From CAWDCV01 sp963728125 (lineage in GTDB: Bacteria > Actinomycetota > Actinomycetes > CAWDCV01): a DNA stretch of 64,000 bases. Under the pieces are notes generated by a model that did no database searches, had not been told where the DNA came from, and saw only the letters and a program-made list of their open reading frames with translations. Made by a program: the position numbers and the translations under genes. Each line of letters starts with the position of its first letter. Position 1 is the stretch's first letter. Positions 36,663 to 44,294 of this stretch are shown here, piece after piece. Location: contig CAVSIZ010000005.1 of NCBI GenBank assembly GCA_963728125.1, forward strand, positions 138,011 to 202,010, in the 5' to 3' direction.

Positions 36663-37642
36663 GCGATCCCTCCCTCACGTACCCAGGGAGCGTCACCGCG
36701 GGCGAGATAGGCGGGGATCTCGACCGCCGGCGGGCGCTCCAGTCCGGGGACATCGCGCACCGCCACCTGCAATCCGTCGAGGTCGCGGCGGTACTGCGTT
36801 AGGCCCGCATCCAGCTGGACCTGCGGGGCGTGGGGAAGTCGGCGCAGGGCGGTGGCCAGGATCTCGGCCGCCATGACCCCGAGCGCGGTGTCGGCCTGGT
36901 GACGATGCACCCGGTGGCCGAGGTCCACCTGCGCAATGACGTCGACGCCATACGCGCCCAGGAGATCGATCAGCATGCCGATCTCCACCCCGTATCCGCA
37001 GGCGAACGGCAACCGCTCGAGCGCGGCGCGGCGGCCGGCGTACTCGCCCGACAGCGGCTGCACGATCCCGGCCAGGTCGGGCCAGAGCAGGTTGACCAGC
37101 GGTCGAGCCACGAGCTCGGTGACGCGACCGCCGCCGTACGGGCTGACGCCCTCCTCGGTGACGAGCGGCCGGTCGTAGAACGCCTTGACCAGGGCGACGT
37201 GCGGCTCGGTGAGGAGCGGCCCGAGGAGACCGGTGACGTAGTGGGACCCGACGTCGACGAGGTCGGCGTCCACGAAGACCAGCAGCTCGCCGGAGGTGAC
37301 GAACAGAGACTTCCACAGCGCCTCGCCCTTCCCCGGGCGCATTCCGAGCTCAGGGACGACGTCCGAGCAGGCGACGACCCGTGCTCCGGCGTCCGCAGCG
37401 ACCCGAGCCGTACGATCGCGCGAGTCGGAGTCCATGACCACGATCTCGTCCACGAGGGGGAGAGCGTCGACCAGATCGGCTCGAATGGCGCCGACGACGT
37501 CCCCGACCGTCCCCTGCTCGTCGCGAGCGGGGAGGACGACGCTGATTGTCGTGCCGTTCTTGGCGGCCACCAGGTCAGAAGCTGTCCAGGTTGACCAGAA
37601 ATGTGTGGAGTTGGCGTACCAGCGGGCAGCGTCGTTCAGCAC
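36659..37642 (-). CDS. gpgS: glucosyl-3-phosphoglycerate synthase
   Basis: About 327 residues (mycobacterial GpgS is about 324). It transfers glucose from an NDP-glucose to 3-phosphoglycerate, the first step to glucosylglycerate and to methylglucose lipopolysaccharide in mycobacteria. It begins LNDAARWYANSTHFWSTW, a GpgS hallmark. GT-A motifs: ISVVLPARDEQGTVGDVV, EIVVMDSDSRDRTARVA, GKGEALWKSLFV, and VFVDADLVDVGSHYV with the metal-binding DAD. The acceptor region has QPLSGEYAGRRAALERLPFACGYGVEIGMLID, and HRVHRHQ supplies His. GAGGAGG lies 6 nt before GTG 37642. Longer readings are unsupported. The stop overlaps the GT4 start. Confidence 0.93.
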   Translation of the reverse strand: MLNDAARWYANSTHFWSTWTASDLVAAKNGTTISVVLPARDEQGTVGDVVGAIRADLVDALPLVDEIVVMDSDSRDRTARVAADAGARVVACSDVVPELGMRPGKGEALWKSLFVTSGELLVFVDADLVDVGSHYVTGLLGPLLTEPHVALVKAFYDRPLVTEEGVSPYGGGRVTELVARPLVNLLWPDLAGIVQPLSGEYAGRRAALERLPFACGYGVEIGMLIDLLGAYGVDVIAQVDLGHRVHRHQADTALGVMAAEILATALRRLPHAPQVQLDAGLTQYRRDLDGLQVAVRDVPGLERPPAVEIPAYLARGDAPWVREGGIA

Positions 37643-37689
37643 GAGAAGCCTCCTCGTGGTCGCGGCACCGATGCGGGGGACGTGTGCGC

Positions 37690-37707
37690 TGTACGCGGAC
37701 GCGTACA
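37690..37707. promoter_or_regulatory. 18-bp palindrome upstream of gpgS, possible operator
   Basis: TGTACGCG and CGCGTACA are perfect inverted arms with a 2-nt centre. Partial symmetry continues outward (ACGTG to CACGT). The palindrome lies about 48 bp upstream of the gpgS start and in the shared gap (37643-37895) with divergent gatC. The size and position suit a dimeric repressor, perhaps TetR-like. No regulator gene is nearby. Confidence 0.4.
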
Positions 37708-37895
37708 CGCACGTATGCAGCTGTCGCGGCGGCTCGGGGGCCTCCTGTTCACCCGAGCTCTTTCCCCGGACGGGGGTGCGCCATGCTAGGTCGAAGCCCC
37801 GGCAGGCGCCAGATCCTCGACGGGGTGTGCGGCCTAGGATTGGCCGGTCCTTCTCCCCCAGCCCTCGTTTGTTCACCTGAAACGGAGTTGCCGCC

Positions 37896-38207
37896 ATGTC
37901 CACCGCCGGGCCGTCGATTGCGCGCGACGAGGTCGCCCACCTCGCGCGGCTGGCCCGCCTCGACCTGGGGCCGGACGAACTGGATCGGCTGGCGGCCGAG
38001 CTCGACGTGATCCTCGCCGCGGTCGCTCGGGTGTCCGAAGTCGCGGCCGACGACATCCCGCCGACCTCGCATGCTGTGCCGCTCACGAACGTCTTTCGCG
38101 AGGACGACGTCCGGCCCTCACTGCCGCGCGACGAGGTGCTGGCCGAGGCTCCCGCCGCGGAAGCGGATCGATTCCGGGTCCCGCGCATCCTCGGTGAGGA
38201 GGCGTGA
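37896..38207 (+). CDS. gatC: Asp-tRNA(Asn)/Glu-tRNA(Gln) amidotransferase subunit C
   Basis: 103 residues. GatC wraps around GatA and stabilises the GatCAB complex, which makes Gln-tRNA(Gln) or Asn-tRNA(Asn) by transamidation. ARDEVAHLARLARLDLGPDELDRLAAEL is the classical N-terminal helix pair, and SHAVPLTNVFREDDVRPSLPRDEVLAEAP is the conserved C-terminal part. CGGAG lies before the ATG. The stop overlaps the gatA start as GTGA. Confidence 0.96.
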   Translation: MSTAGPSIARDEVAHLARLARLDLGPDELDRLAAELDVILAAVARVSEVAADDIPPTSHAVPLTNVFREDDVRPSLPRDEVLAEAPAAEADRFRVPRILGEEA

Positions 38208-39730
38208 GCGTGTCCGGCACCGTGACCGATCTCACTGCCCTGGCGGCGGCAGACACTGCCGCGCGTATTGCCGCTGGGGACGTCTCGGCCGTCGAGGTCA
38301 CACGTGCGCATCTGCAGCGGATCGAGGAAGTCGATCCGGCGCTCCATGCGTTCCTGTACGTCGACGTCGAGGGCGCGCTCGCGGCCGCGACCGCCGTGGA
38401 TGATGCGCGGGTGGCCGGGTCACGGCTGGGCCCGTTGGCTGGGGTGCCGCTCGCACTCAAGGACGTGCTGACCATGCGGGGCGTGCCCACGACCTGCGGC
38501 TCTCGCATCCTCGAGGGCTGGCGACCCCCGTACGACGCGACCGTCGTCAGCCGGCTGCGCGAGGCCGGAGTCGTCCTGCTGGGAAAGACGAACATGGATG
38601 AGTTCGCGATGGGCTCGTCCACCGAGAACTCCGGGTACGGCCCCACACGCAACCCGTGGGCCCTGGACCGCGTACCGGGGGGCAGTGGGGGCGGGTCGGC
38701 GACTGCTGTCGCGGCCGGCCTGGCACCGCTCGGCGTCGGTACGGACACCGGCGGCTCCATCCGGCAGCCAGCCGCGCTGACGGGCACGGTCGGCGTCAAG
38801 CCGACCTACGGCGGGGTGTCGAGATATGGGCTGGTGGCGTTCTCCTCCTCCCTGGACCAGGCCGGGCCGTGTGCGCGCACCGTCCTGGACGCCGCATTGC
38901 TGCACGAGGCGATCGCCGGGCACGACCCGATGGACGCGACGTCGATCGACGCACCGGTTCCCCCGGTGGTGGCCGCTGCCCGGGCCGGCGCGGCGGGCGA
39001 TGGCCTGCGCGGCTTCCGAGTCGGCGTCGTGGCTCAGTTCGCTGGCGAGGGCTACCAGGCCGGCGTTCTCACCCGCTTCACCGAGGCGGTGCAGCTGCTC
39101 GAGCAGCTGGGCGCCGAGGTCGTCGAGGTCTCGTGCCCGAGCTTCGACTACGCGCTGCCTGCCTACTACCTGATCGCGCCGTCGGAGTGCTCGAGCAACC
39201 TTGCCCGCTTCGATGCGATGCGGTACGGCCTGCGGGTCGGCGACGACGGCACGCGCAGCGCCGAGGAGGTCATGTCGCTCACGCGCGACGCCGGTTTCGG
39301 CGACGAGGTGAAGCGACGCATCATCCTGGGCACGTACGCGCTGTCCAGCGGCTACTACGACGCGTACTACGGGCAGGCGCAAAAGGTCAGGACGCTGATC
39401 AGCCGCGACTTCGACGCGGCGTTCGCGACGGTCGACGTTCTCGTTTCTCCGACGACGCCGACGACCGCGTTCGAGATCGGCTCGCGGGTCGCCGACCCGC
39501 TCGCGATGTACCTCGCTGATCTGTGCACGATCCCGGCGAACCTTGCCGGCAACGCCGCCATGTCGGTGCCGTGCGGGCTAGCACCCGAGGACGGCCTGCC
39601 GGTCGGCCTGCAGATCATGGCACCGACCTTGGCCGACGACCGGCTCTATCACGTCGGCGCGGCCATCGAGGCCGCGCTGCTAGATCGGTGGGGTCACCCC
39701 CTTCTCGAGGAGATGTCGCAACTGTCATGA
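38204..39730 (+). CDS. gatA: Asp-tRNA(Asn)/Glu-tRNA(Gln) amidotransferase subunit A
   Basis: 508 residues of the amidase-signature family, generating ammonia from glutamine. The catalytic triad is visible: Lys in PLALKDVLTMRG, cis-Ser in RVPGGSGGGSATAVAA and nucleophile Ser in TDTGGSIRQPAALTG. GPTRNPWALDR and SRYGLVAFSSSLDQAGP are also typical. The first Ser of the usual GGSSGGS run reads GGSGGGS here, which many amidases tolerate. The stop overlaps a 70-aa ORF as ATGA. Part of gatC-gatA-ORF-gatB. Confidence 0.96.
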   Translation: MSVSGTVTDLTALAAADTAARIAAGDVSAVEVTRAHLQRIEEVDPALHAFLYVDVEGALAAATAVDDARVAGSRLGPLAGVPLALKDVLTMRGVPTTCGSRILEGWRPPYDATVVSRLREAGVVLLGKTNMDEFAMGSSTENSGYGPTRNPWALDRVPGGSGGGSATAVAAGLAPLGVGTDTGGSIRQPAALTGTVGVKPTYGGVSRYGLVAFSSSLDQAGPCARTVLDAALLHEAIAGHDPMDATSIDAPVPPVVAAARAGAAGDGLRGFRVGVVAQFAGEGYQAGVLTRFTEAVQLLEQLGAEVVEVSCPSFDYALPAYYLIAPSECSSNLARFDAMRYGLRVGDDGTRSAEEVMSLTRDAGFGDEVKRRIILGTYALSSGYYDAYYGQAQKVRTLISRDFDAAFATVDVLVSPTTPTTAFEIGSRVADPLAMYLADLCTIPANLAGNAAMSVPCGLAPEDGLPVGLQIMAPTLADDRLYHVGAAIEAALLDRWGHPLLEEMSQLS

Positions 39731-39939
39731 ACCCACTGCCCGTTCGTACGCAGCGGACCGTCGCTCTCGCCTCGCAAGGGTTCGCCGTCCTCGGCGCCCT
39801 GCGCGCGCTCCGGCACTGGCGGGAGACGCCGGACTGGCTGTCGCGGCTGGACGCCGTCCTCTACGCCGCCGCCGTTGTCACCGGAGTGATCATCACCTGG
39901 CGGTCGTTCCAGGAGGACTCTGTGGAAGACGGAGAGTGA
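39727..39939 (+). CDS. small membrane protein between gatA and gatB, 70 aa
   Basis: 70 residues with ATGA overlap to gatA in front and GTGA overlap to gatB behind, so it is translated as part of the operon. A basic start (MNPLPVRTQRT) precedes a weak hydrophobic helix (VALASQGFAVLGALRAL), an amphipathic middle (RHWRETPDWLSRLDAV) and a clear transmembrane helix (LYAAAVVTGVIITWRSF). The tail EDSVEDGE is acidic. No function is known to me. Its tight placement suggests a real, perhaps conserved, accessory protein rather than noise. Confidence 0.7.
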   Translation: MNPLPVRTQRTVALASQGFAVLGALRALRHWRETPDWLSRLDAVLYAAAVVTGVIITWRSFQEDSVEDGE

Positions 39940-41441
39940 CTATCAGTTTGCTGGTCCCGTACCACGAGGCGCTGCAGCGGTACGACCCGGTCATCGGCTT
40001 GGAGACGCACGTCGAGCTCGGCACCCGCTCGAAGATGTTCTGCGGCTGTTCGACGACGTTCGGTGCCGGGCCCAACACCCAGGTGTGCCCGGTCTGCCTT
40101 GGCCTGCCCGGCTCGCTCCCGGTGGCCAACCGGGCGGCCATCGAAGCGACGATCCGCATCGGGCTCGCGCTGAACTGCAGCATCGCCGCGTGGTGCCGAT
40201 TCGCCCGGAAGAACTACTTCTATCCGGACATGCCGAAGGACTTCCAGATCTCGCAGTACGACGAGCCGCTGTGCGTCGACGGCTGGCTCGACGTCGCTGT
40301 CGGAGACGACGTAATTCGCGTCGGCATCGAGCGCGTGCACCTCGAGGAGGACACCGGCAAGACGTTGCACGTCGGCGGGTCCACCGGCCGCATTCACGGC
40401 GCCGACTACTCCCTCGTCGACTACAACCGGGCCGGCATCCCGCTCGTCGAGATCGTGACGAAGCCCGTCGACGGCACGCGCGATCGCGCGCCCGAGGTGG
40501 CCCGCACGTACGTCACCGAGCTGCGCGACATCCTGCGCGGCCTCGGCGTCTCCGACGTACGGATGGAAGAGGGGTCGCTGCGCTGCGATTGCAACGTCTC
40601 GCTGTCTCCGCGCGACTCGGGCGTCTGGGGCACTCGAACGGAGACGAAGAACGTCAACTCGCTGCGGTCGGTCGAGCGCGCGGTGCGCTTCGAGATTACG
40701 CGGCAAGCGGGCGTGCTGGACGCGGATGGCCGAGTCGTCCAGGAGACGCGGCACTGGCACGAGGACACCGGTGAGACGACGCCCGGCCGGTCGAAGGAAG
40801 AGGCCGAGGACTACCGCTACTTCCCGGAGCCCGATCTGGTCCCGCTCGCGCCGAGCTCGGACTGGATCGAGGAGCTGCGGGCGACGCTGCCCGAGTCGCC
40901 GGCAGCGCGCCGGGTGCGACTGCAGGCCGATTGGCAGGTCACGCCGGCCGAGCTGCAAGCGGTGAGTAATGCCGGTGCCCTGGACTTGGTTGCGGCGACG
41001 GTCGATGCGGGCGCGTCGCCGGCGGATGCGCGCAAGTGGTGGCTCGGCGAGGTGGCCCGGCGGGCGAACGAGGAGGGCGTCGACCTGTCGGCGCTGCCGA
41101 TCACACCGGGCGACGTCGCGCGCATCGTCTCGCTCGTGCGCGAGGGCGCGCTCAATGACCGCTTGGCGCGTGAGGTGATCAGCGGTGTGCTGGCCGGCGA
41201 GGGCACCCCGGACGAGGTCGTCGCCGCGCGTCAACTGGTCGTGGTCTCGGACGAGGGGGCGTTGACCTCGGCGGTCGATGCAGCGATCGCGGAGAACCCA
41301 GATATCGCCGACAAGGTTCGCGGTGGCAAGGTCGCGGCGGTCGGTGCGCTCGTCGGTGCGGTGATGAAGGCGACTCGCGGCCAGGCCGACGCCACCCGAG
41401 TGCGCGAGCTGCTGCTGGAGCGCCTCGCACCGGAGTCGTGA
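39936..41441 (+). CDS. gatB: Asp-tRNA(Asn)/Glu-tRNA(Gln) amidotransferase subunit B
   Basis: 501 residues. GatB phosphorylates the tRNA-bound Glu or Asp and receives ammonia from GatA. YDPVIGLETHVELGTRSKMFCGCS is the family signature with zinc Cys (CGCS), matched by CPVCLGLPGSLPV. FYPDMPKDFQISQYDEPL and HLEEDTGKTLH follow. The C-terminal YqeY-like tRNA-binding tail ends VGALVGAVMKATRGQADATRVRELL. It overlaps the 70-aa ORF as GTGA. With gltX downstream and the tRNA-Gln gene at the right end, the organism most likely uses the indirect route to Gln-tRNA. Confidence 0.96.
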   Translation: MTISLLVPYHEALQRYDPVIGLETHVELGTRSKMFCGCSTTFGAGPNTQVCPVCLGLPGSLPVANRAAIEATIRIGLALNCSIAAWCRFARKNYFYPDMPKDFQISQYDEPLCVDGWLDVAVGDDVIRVGIERVHLEEDTGKTLHVGGSTGRIHGADYSLVDYNRAGIPLVEIVTKPVDGTRDRAPEVARTYVTELRDILRGLGVSDVRMEEGSLRCDCNVSLSPRDSGVWGTRTETKNVNSLRSVERAVRFEITRQAGVLDADGRVVQETRHWHEDTGETTPGRSKEEAEDYRYFPEPDLVPLAPSSDWIEELRATLPESPAARRVRLQADWQVTPAELQAVSNAGALDLVAATVDAGASPADARKWWLGEVARRANEEGVDLSALPITPGDVARIVSLVREGALNDRLAREVISGVLAGEGTPDEVVAARQLVVVSDEGALTSAVDAAIAENPDIADKVRGGKVAAVGALVGAVMKATRGQADATRVRELLLERLAPES

Positions 41442-41528
41442 AGATTGCCGTGAAACTTCAGCACGATGCTGAGCGCGAATTCCTCACGACGATCTACGCG
41501 ACGATCTTCACGACCGATGCGCACATCG

Positions 41529-42632
41529 TCATTGCGTCGTGAGGCGGAGGATCCGGTCATCGCCGTCGCGCGGCGCGCCGCGTCCGTCGGTGTTGCTGGT
41601 GATCAGCCACAGCGATCCGTCCGGCGCAACCGCGACCGTGCGCAGCCGCCCATACTCGCCAGCGAAAAGCGGCTGTGGCTGTCCGGCGCCGTCGGCTGCG
41701 ATGGGGATCTGCCACAGCGTCTCGCCGCGGAGCCCTGCCATGTAGACCGCCGGCCCGAGAACCGCGACGCCGCTCGGTGACGCCTGATTCGTCGGCCAGG
41801 TCGCAAGTGGGTCGGCGAAGTCGGGTGCCCCGCCGGCGCCCTCGACCTCGGGCCAGCCGTAGTTGGCGCCCGCCTCGATCCGATTGAGTTCGTCGAAGGT
41901 GTTCTGGCCGAACTCGCTCGCCCACAGCCGCTGCTCGTCATCGAACGCGAGACCCTGCACGTTGCGATGGCCGAGGCTCCACACGTACGACCCGGGGAAC
42001 GGGTTGTCCGACGGCACCGAGCCGTCGGGCATCATCCGAAGGATCTTGCCGCCGAGCGACGCCGGGTCCTGCGCGTTCGGTCGCTCGCCCGCGTCGCCGG
42101 TCCCGGCGTACAGCATGTCGTCGGGTCCGAAAACGAGCCGGCCACCGTTGTGGATGCCCGCCGCGGGAATCCCCTCGAGCAGGACCTCAGCGTCACCCAG
42201 CCCACCGTCGGTGTACGGCAGCCGCACGATGCGGTTGTCCTCGCTACTCGTGAAGTACGCGTACAGCCAATCGTCGCGGAACGCGATGCCGAGCAGCCCA
42301 CCCTCACCCTGCGGCTCGACGTCGGCGACCTCGCCGACCTCGGCCACTGTCCCGTCAGCACCGATCCGCTTGATCAGCGCGGTGTCACGCTCGGAGACTA
42401 GAGCGCTGCCGTCGGGGAGAAACGCCAACCCCCACGGCGAGGTGAGTCCTTCGGCGACGACCCCGTCGACCTGCGGCTGGCCGGTTTCCGTCGCAGCGGC
42501 GGATGACTCGCTCGATGCCGGTGCCCTCGGCGTGACGGCTTCGCCGGGCGGATCGTCGCCGCCACATGCCGCGGCGAGCAGGACGCCCGTCGCCGCCATC
42601 GCCGCCAGAGCCCTCCGGACCAGTGGTCGCAT
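41529..42632 (-). CDS. PQQ-type sugar dehydrogenase-like lipoprotein (LppZ type)
   Basis: 367 residues from the preferred ATG 42632. The N-terminus MRPLVRRALAAMAATGVLLAAACGGDDPP is a lipoprotein signal with Cys as the first mature residue. A Ser/Thr/Ala-rich linker leads to a six-bladed beta-propeller: LTSPWGLAFLPDGSALVSER, GEGGLLGIAFRDDWLYAYFT, HNGGRLVFGPDDMLYAGTGDAG, then WSLGHRNVQGLAFDDEQRLW, with the His that serves as base in soluble glucose dehydrogenases, and NYGWPEVEG. It may act on sugars outside the cell, but PQQ use is not certain. From memory, M. tuberculosis LppZ (Rv3006) also lies near gatB. Confidence 0.88.
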   Translation of the reverse strand: MRPLVRRALAAMAATGVLLAAACGGDDPPGEAVTPRAPASSESSAAATETGQPQVDGVVAEGLTSPWGLAFLPDGSALVSERDTALIKRIGADGTVAEVGEVADVEPQGEGGLLGIAFRDDWLYAYFTSSEDNRIVRLPYTDGGLGDAEVLLEGIPAAGIHNGGRLVFGPDDMLYAGTGDAGERPNAQDPASLGGKILRMMPDGSVPSDNPFPGSYVWSLGHRNVQGLAFDDEQRLWASEFGQNTFDELNRIEAGANYGWPEVEGAGGAPDFADPLATWPTNQASPSGVAVLGPAVYMAGLRGETLWQIPIAADGAGQPQPLFAGEYGRLRTVAVAPDGSLWLITSNTDGRGAPRDGDDRILRLTTQ

Positions 42633-42719
42633 GCCCGCCAGACGTACCACAACGCCGCGGCGTTCCCGCAACCGCCTGTCGATCATGGTCGCGGCACGCC
42701 CACTACTAAGGTGCGTGCC

Positions 42720-43637
42720 GTGACGTGGGTGTGGCTGCCGTACCCCGACGCGGTCGAGCGCATGGGTGGGGTCCCGGACGGGATCGACGTGGACGTCTAC
42801 GACGGCAGCGGCGACTTGCCGTCGTCGGCAGACGAAGTCCAGCTGTGGGTGCCGCCGTACGTCGGTGCCGGCCCCGTGGTCCGCCGCGTGATCCCCCGTC
42901 TGCCGCGACTACGCGTCCTCCAGCTTCTGACGGCCGGCGTCGACAGCGTTCGCAGCTTCGTACCGAGCGGCGTGACGCTGTGCAACGCCCGCGGCGTGCA
43001 CGACGCGAGCACGGCCGAGCTCGCCGTCGCGTTGATGCTTGCGTCGTTGCGCGGGCTCCCCGACTTCGTCCGAGCGCAGGAGGAGGGGCGCTGGGTGCCT
43101 GCCGAGCACCTTGCCCTCGCCGACCGCACGGTGCTGCTGGTCGGGTACGGGTCGATCGGACAAGCCCTCGAACGCCGGCTCGACGGCTTCGAGACGAACG
43201 TGCTGCGCGTGGCTCGCCGCGCCAGGGACGGCGTCGAGGACATGGATGCTCTGCCTGACCTGCTGCCGCGCGCCGATGTGGTCGTCCTGCTGCTGCCGAT
43301 GACTGACGCCACGCGCGGCCTGGTCGACGAGGCCTTTCTCAGCCGCATGCATGACGGCGCGCTTCTGGTCAACGTCTCGCGCGGACCGATCGTCCGTACC
43401 GATGCGCTGCTCGCCGAGCTGGAGTCCGGCCGACTGCGCGCCGCGCTCGACGTCACCGACCCGGAGCCGCTGCCTGCGGGTCATCCACTGTGGAAGGCAC
43501 CTGGTCTGCTGCTCTCGCCGCACGTCGGAGGCAACACCTCCGCGTTCCTCCCGCGGGCGTATCGCTTGCTGAGCCAGCAGCTGCATCGCTTCGCGGCCGG
43601 CGAACCGCTGGACAACGTCGTCACCGGCGACTACTGA
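42720..43637 (+). CDS. D-2-hydroxyacid dehydrogenase family protein
   Basis: About 305 residues. The NAD motif is LLVGYGSIGQALERRL. The catalytic residues are Arg in LVNVSRGPIVRTD, Glu in DVTDPEPLPAGHPLW and His in LLSPHVGGNT. The two lobes have the usual order. The start is either GTG 42711 or GTG 42720. The latter lies 7 nt after TAAGGT (42707-42712), matching the leaderless pattern elsewhere in this window, and is preferred. The 3' end overlaps the convergent methyltransferase by 7 bp. The 2-oxoacid substrate is unknown. Confidence 0.88.
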   Translation: MTWVWLPYPDAVERMGGVPDGIDVDVYDGSGDLPSSADEVQLWVPPYVGAGPVVRRVIPRLPRLRVLQLLTAGVDSVRSFVPSGVTLCNARGVHDASTAELAVALMLASLRGLPDFVRAQEEGRWVPAEHLALADRTVLLVGYGSIGQALERRLDGFETNVLRVARRARDGVEDMDALPDLLPRADVVVLLLPMTDATRGLVDEAFLSRMHDGALLVNVSRGPIVRTDALLAELESGRLRAALDVTDPEPLPAGHPLWKAPGLLLSPHVGGNTSAFLPRAYRLLSQQLHRFAAGEPLDNVVTGDY

Positions 43638-44261
43638 GACCGTCGACGGGCTCGGAGCACCTCGTCGTAAACCGTGATCGTCGCGCCGGCCGGATCGATG
43701 GTCGGCCGCGGCCGCGCCTCGCTGACGACGATGTCCCACTCGTCGTCGTCGAGCGACCCGTGCCAGGTCGGCAGCCGTAGTGAACAGCCCGGGATCGTGC
43801 GGTCGACGTGCCGTGGTGCTCAGGTCGCGCGGACTGTGCTCGACGATGAGCAGCGTGCCGCTCGGGCGCACCGCCGCCGCCAATCGCCTGTGCACCGCCG
43901 CGCGCTTGTCGGCCGGCAGGTGCAGGAACTGAGCCGTCACCAGGTCGTACGCCGCCATCGACGGCGACCAGCGGAGCACGTCTGCCTGCTGCCACTCGAT
44001 GCGGCCGTCGACCTGCTGGTCGCGGGCATGAGCCGCGGCGCGCTCGAGGGCGACGCCGGAGAAGTCGACTCCCGTGAGCCGCCAGCCACGCACGGCCAAC
44101 CAGATGACATCCGCGCCTTCCCCGCAGCCAACGTCCAGGGCCGCCCCCGGCTCCAGATCGCCGACCTCCGTGATGAGCTGCGGGTTGGCCTCCCCGCTCC
44201 ACAGCGCGCCCGAGCGGTACCGCTCGTCCCAGAAGTCTGCGCTTCCCCGATGACCCGACAC
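43631..44261 (-). pseudogene. TehB-like class I methyltransferase, frameshifted near 43766
   Basis: The first frame from GTG 44261 gives SADFWDERYRSGALWSGEAN, motif I ALDVGCGEGADVIWLAVRGW, VTGVDFSG-like LTGVDFSGVALERAAAHA, and DLVTAQFLHLPADKRAAVH to LFTTAADL. A +1 frame then gives WHGSLDDDEWDIVVSEARPR and ATITVYDEVLRARRR to the stop at 43631. Removing one base near 43764-43768 restores one protein of about 209 residues. The family includes TehB-like and thiol methyltransferases. It is divergent from ilvD. Confidence 0.78.
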
Positions 44262-44294
44262 GACCCGCAACGTACGCCCGTACAGTGCCGTCTC

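Noticed and set aside
36659..38347. gpgS extended to 562 residues
   Set aside because: The extra 235 residues overlap gatC and gatA antisense. GAGGAGG six nt before GTG 37642 and the family N-terminus fix the start.
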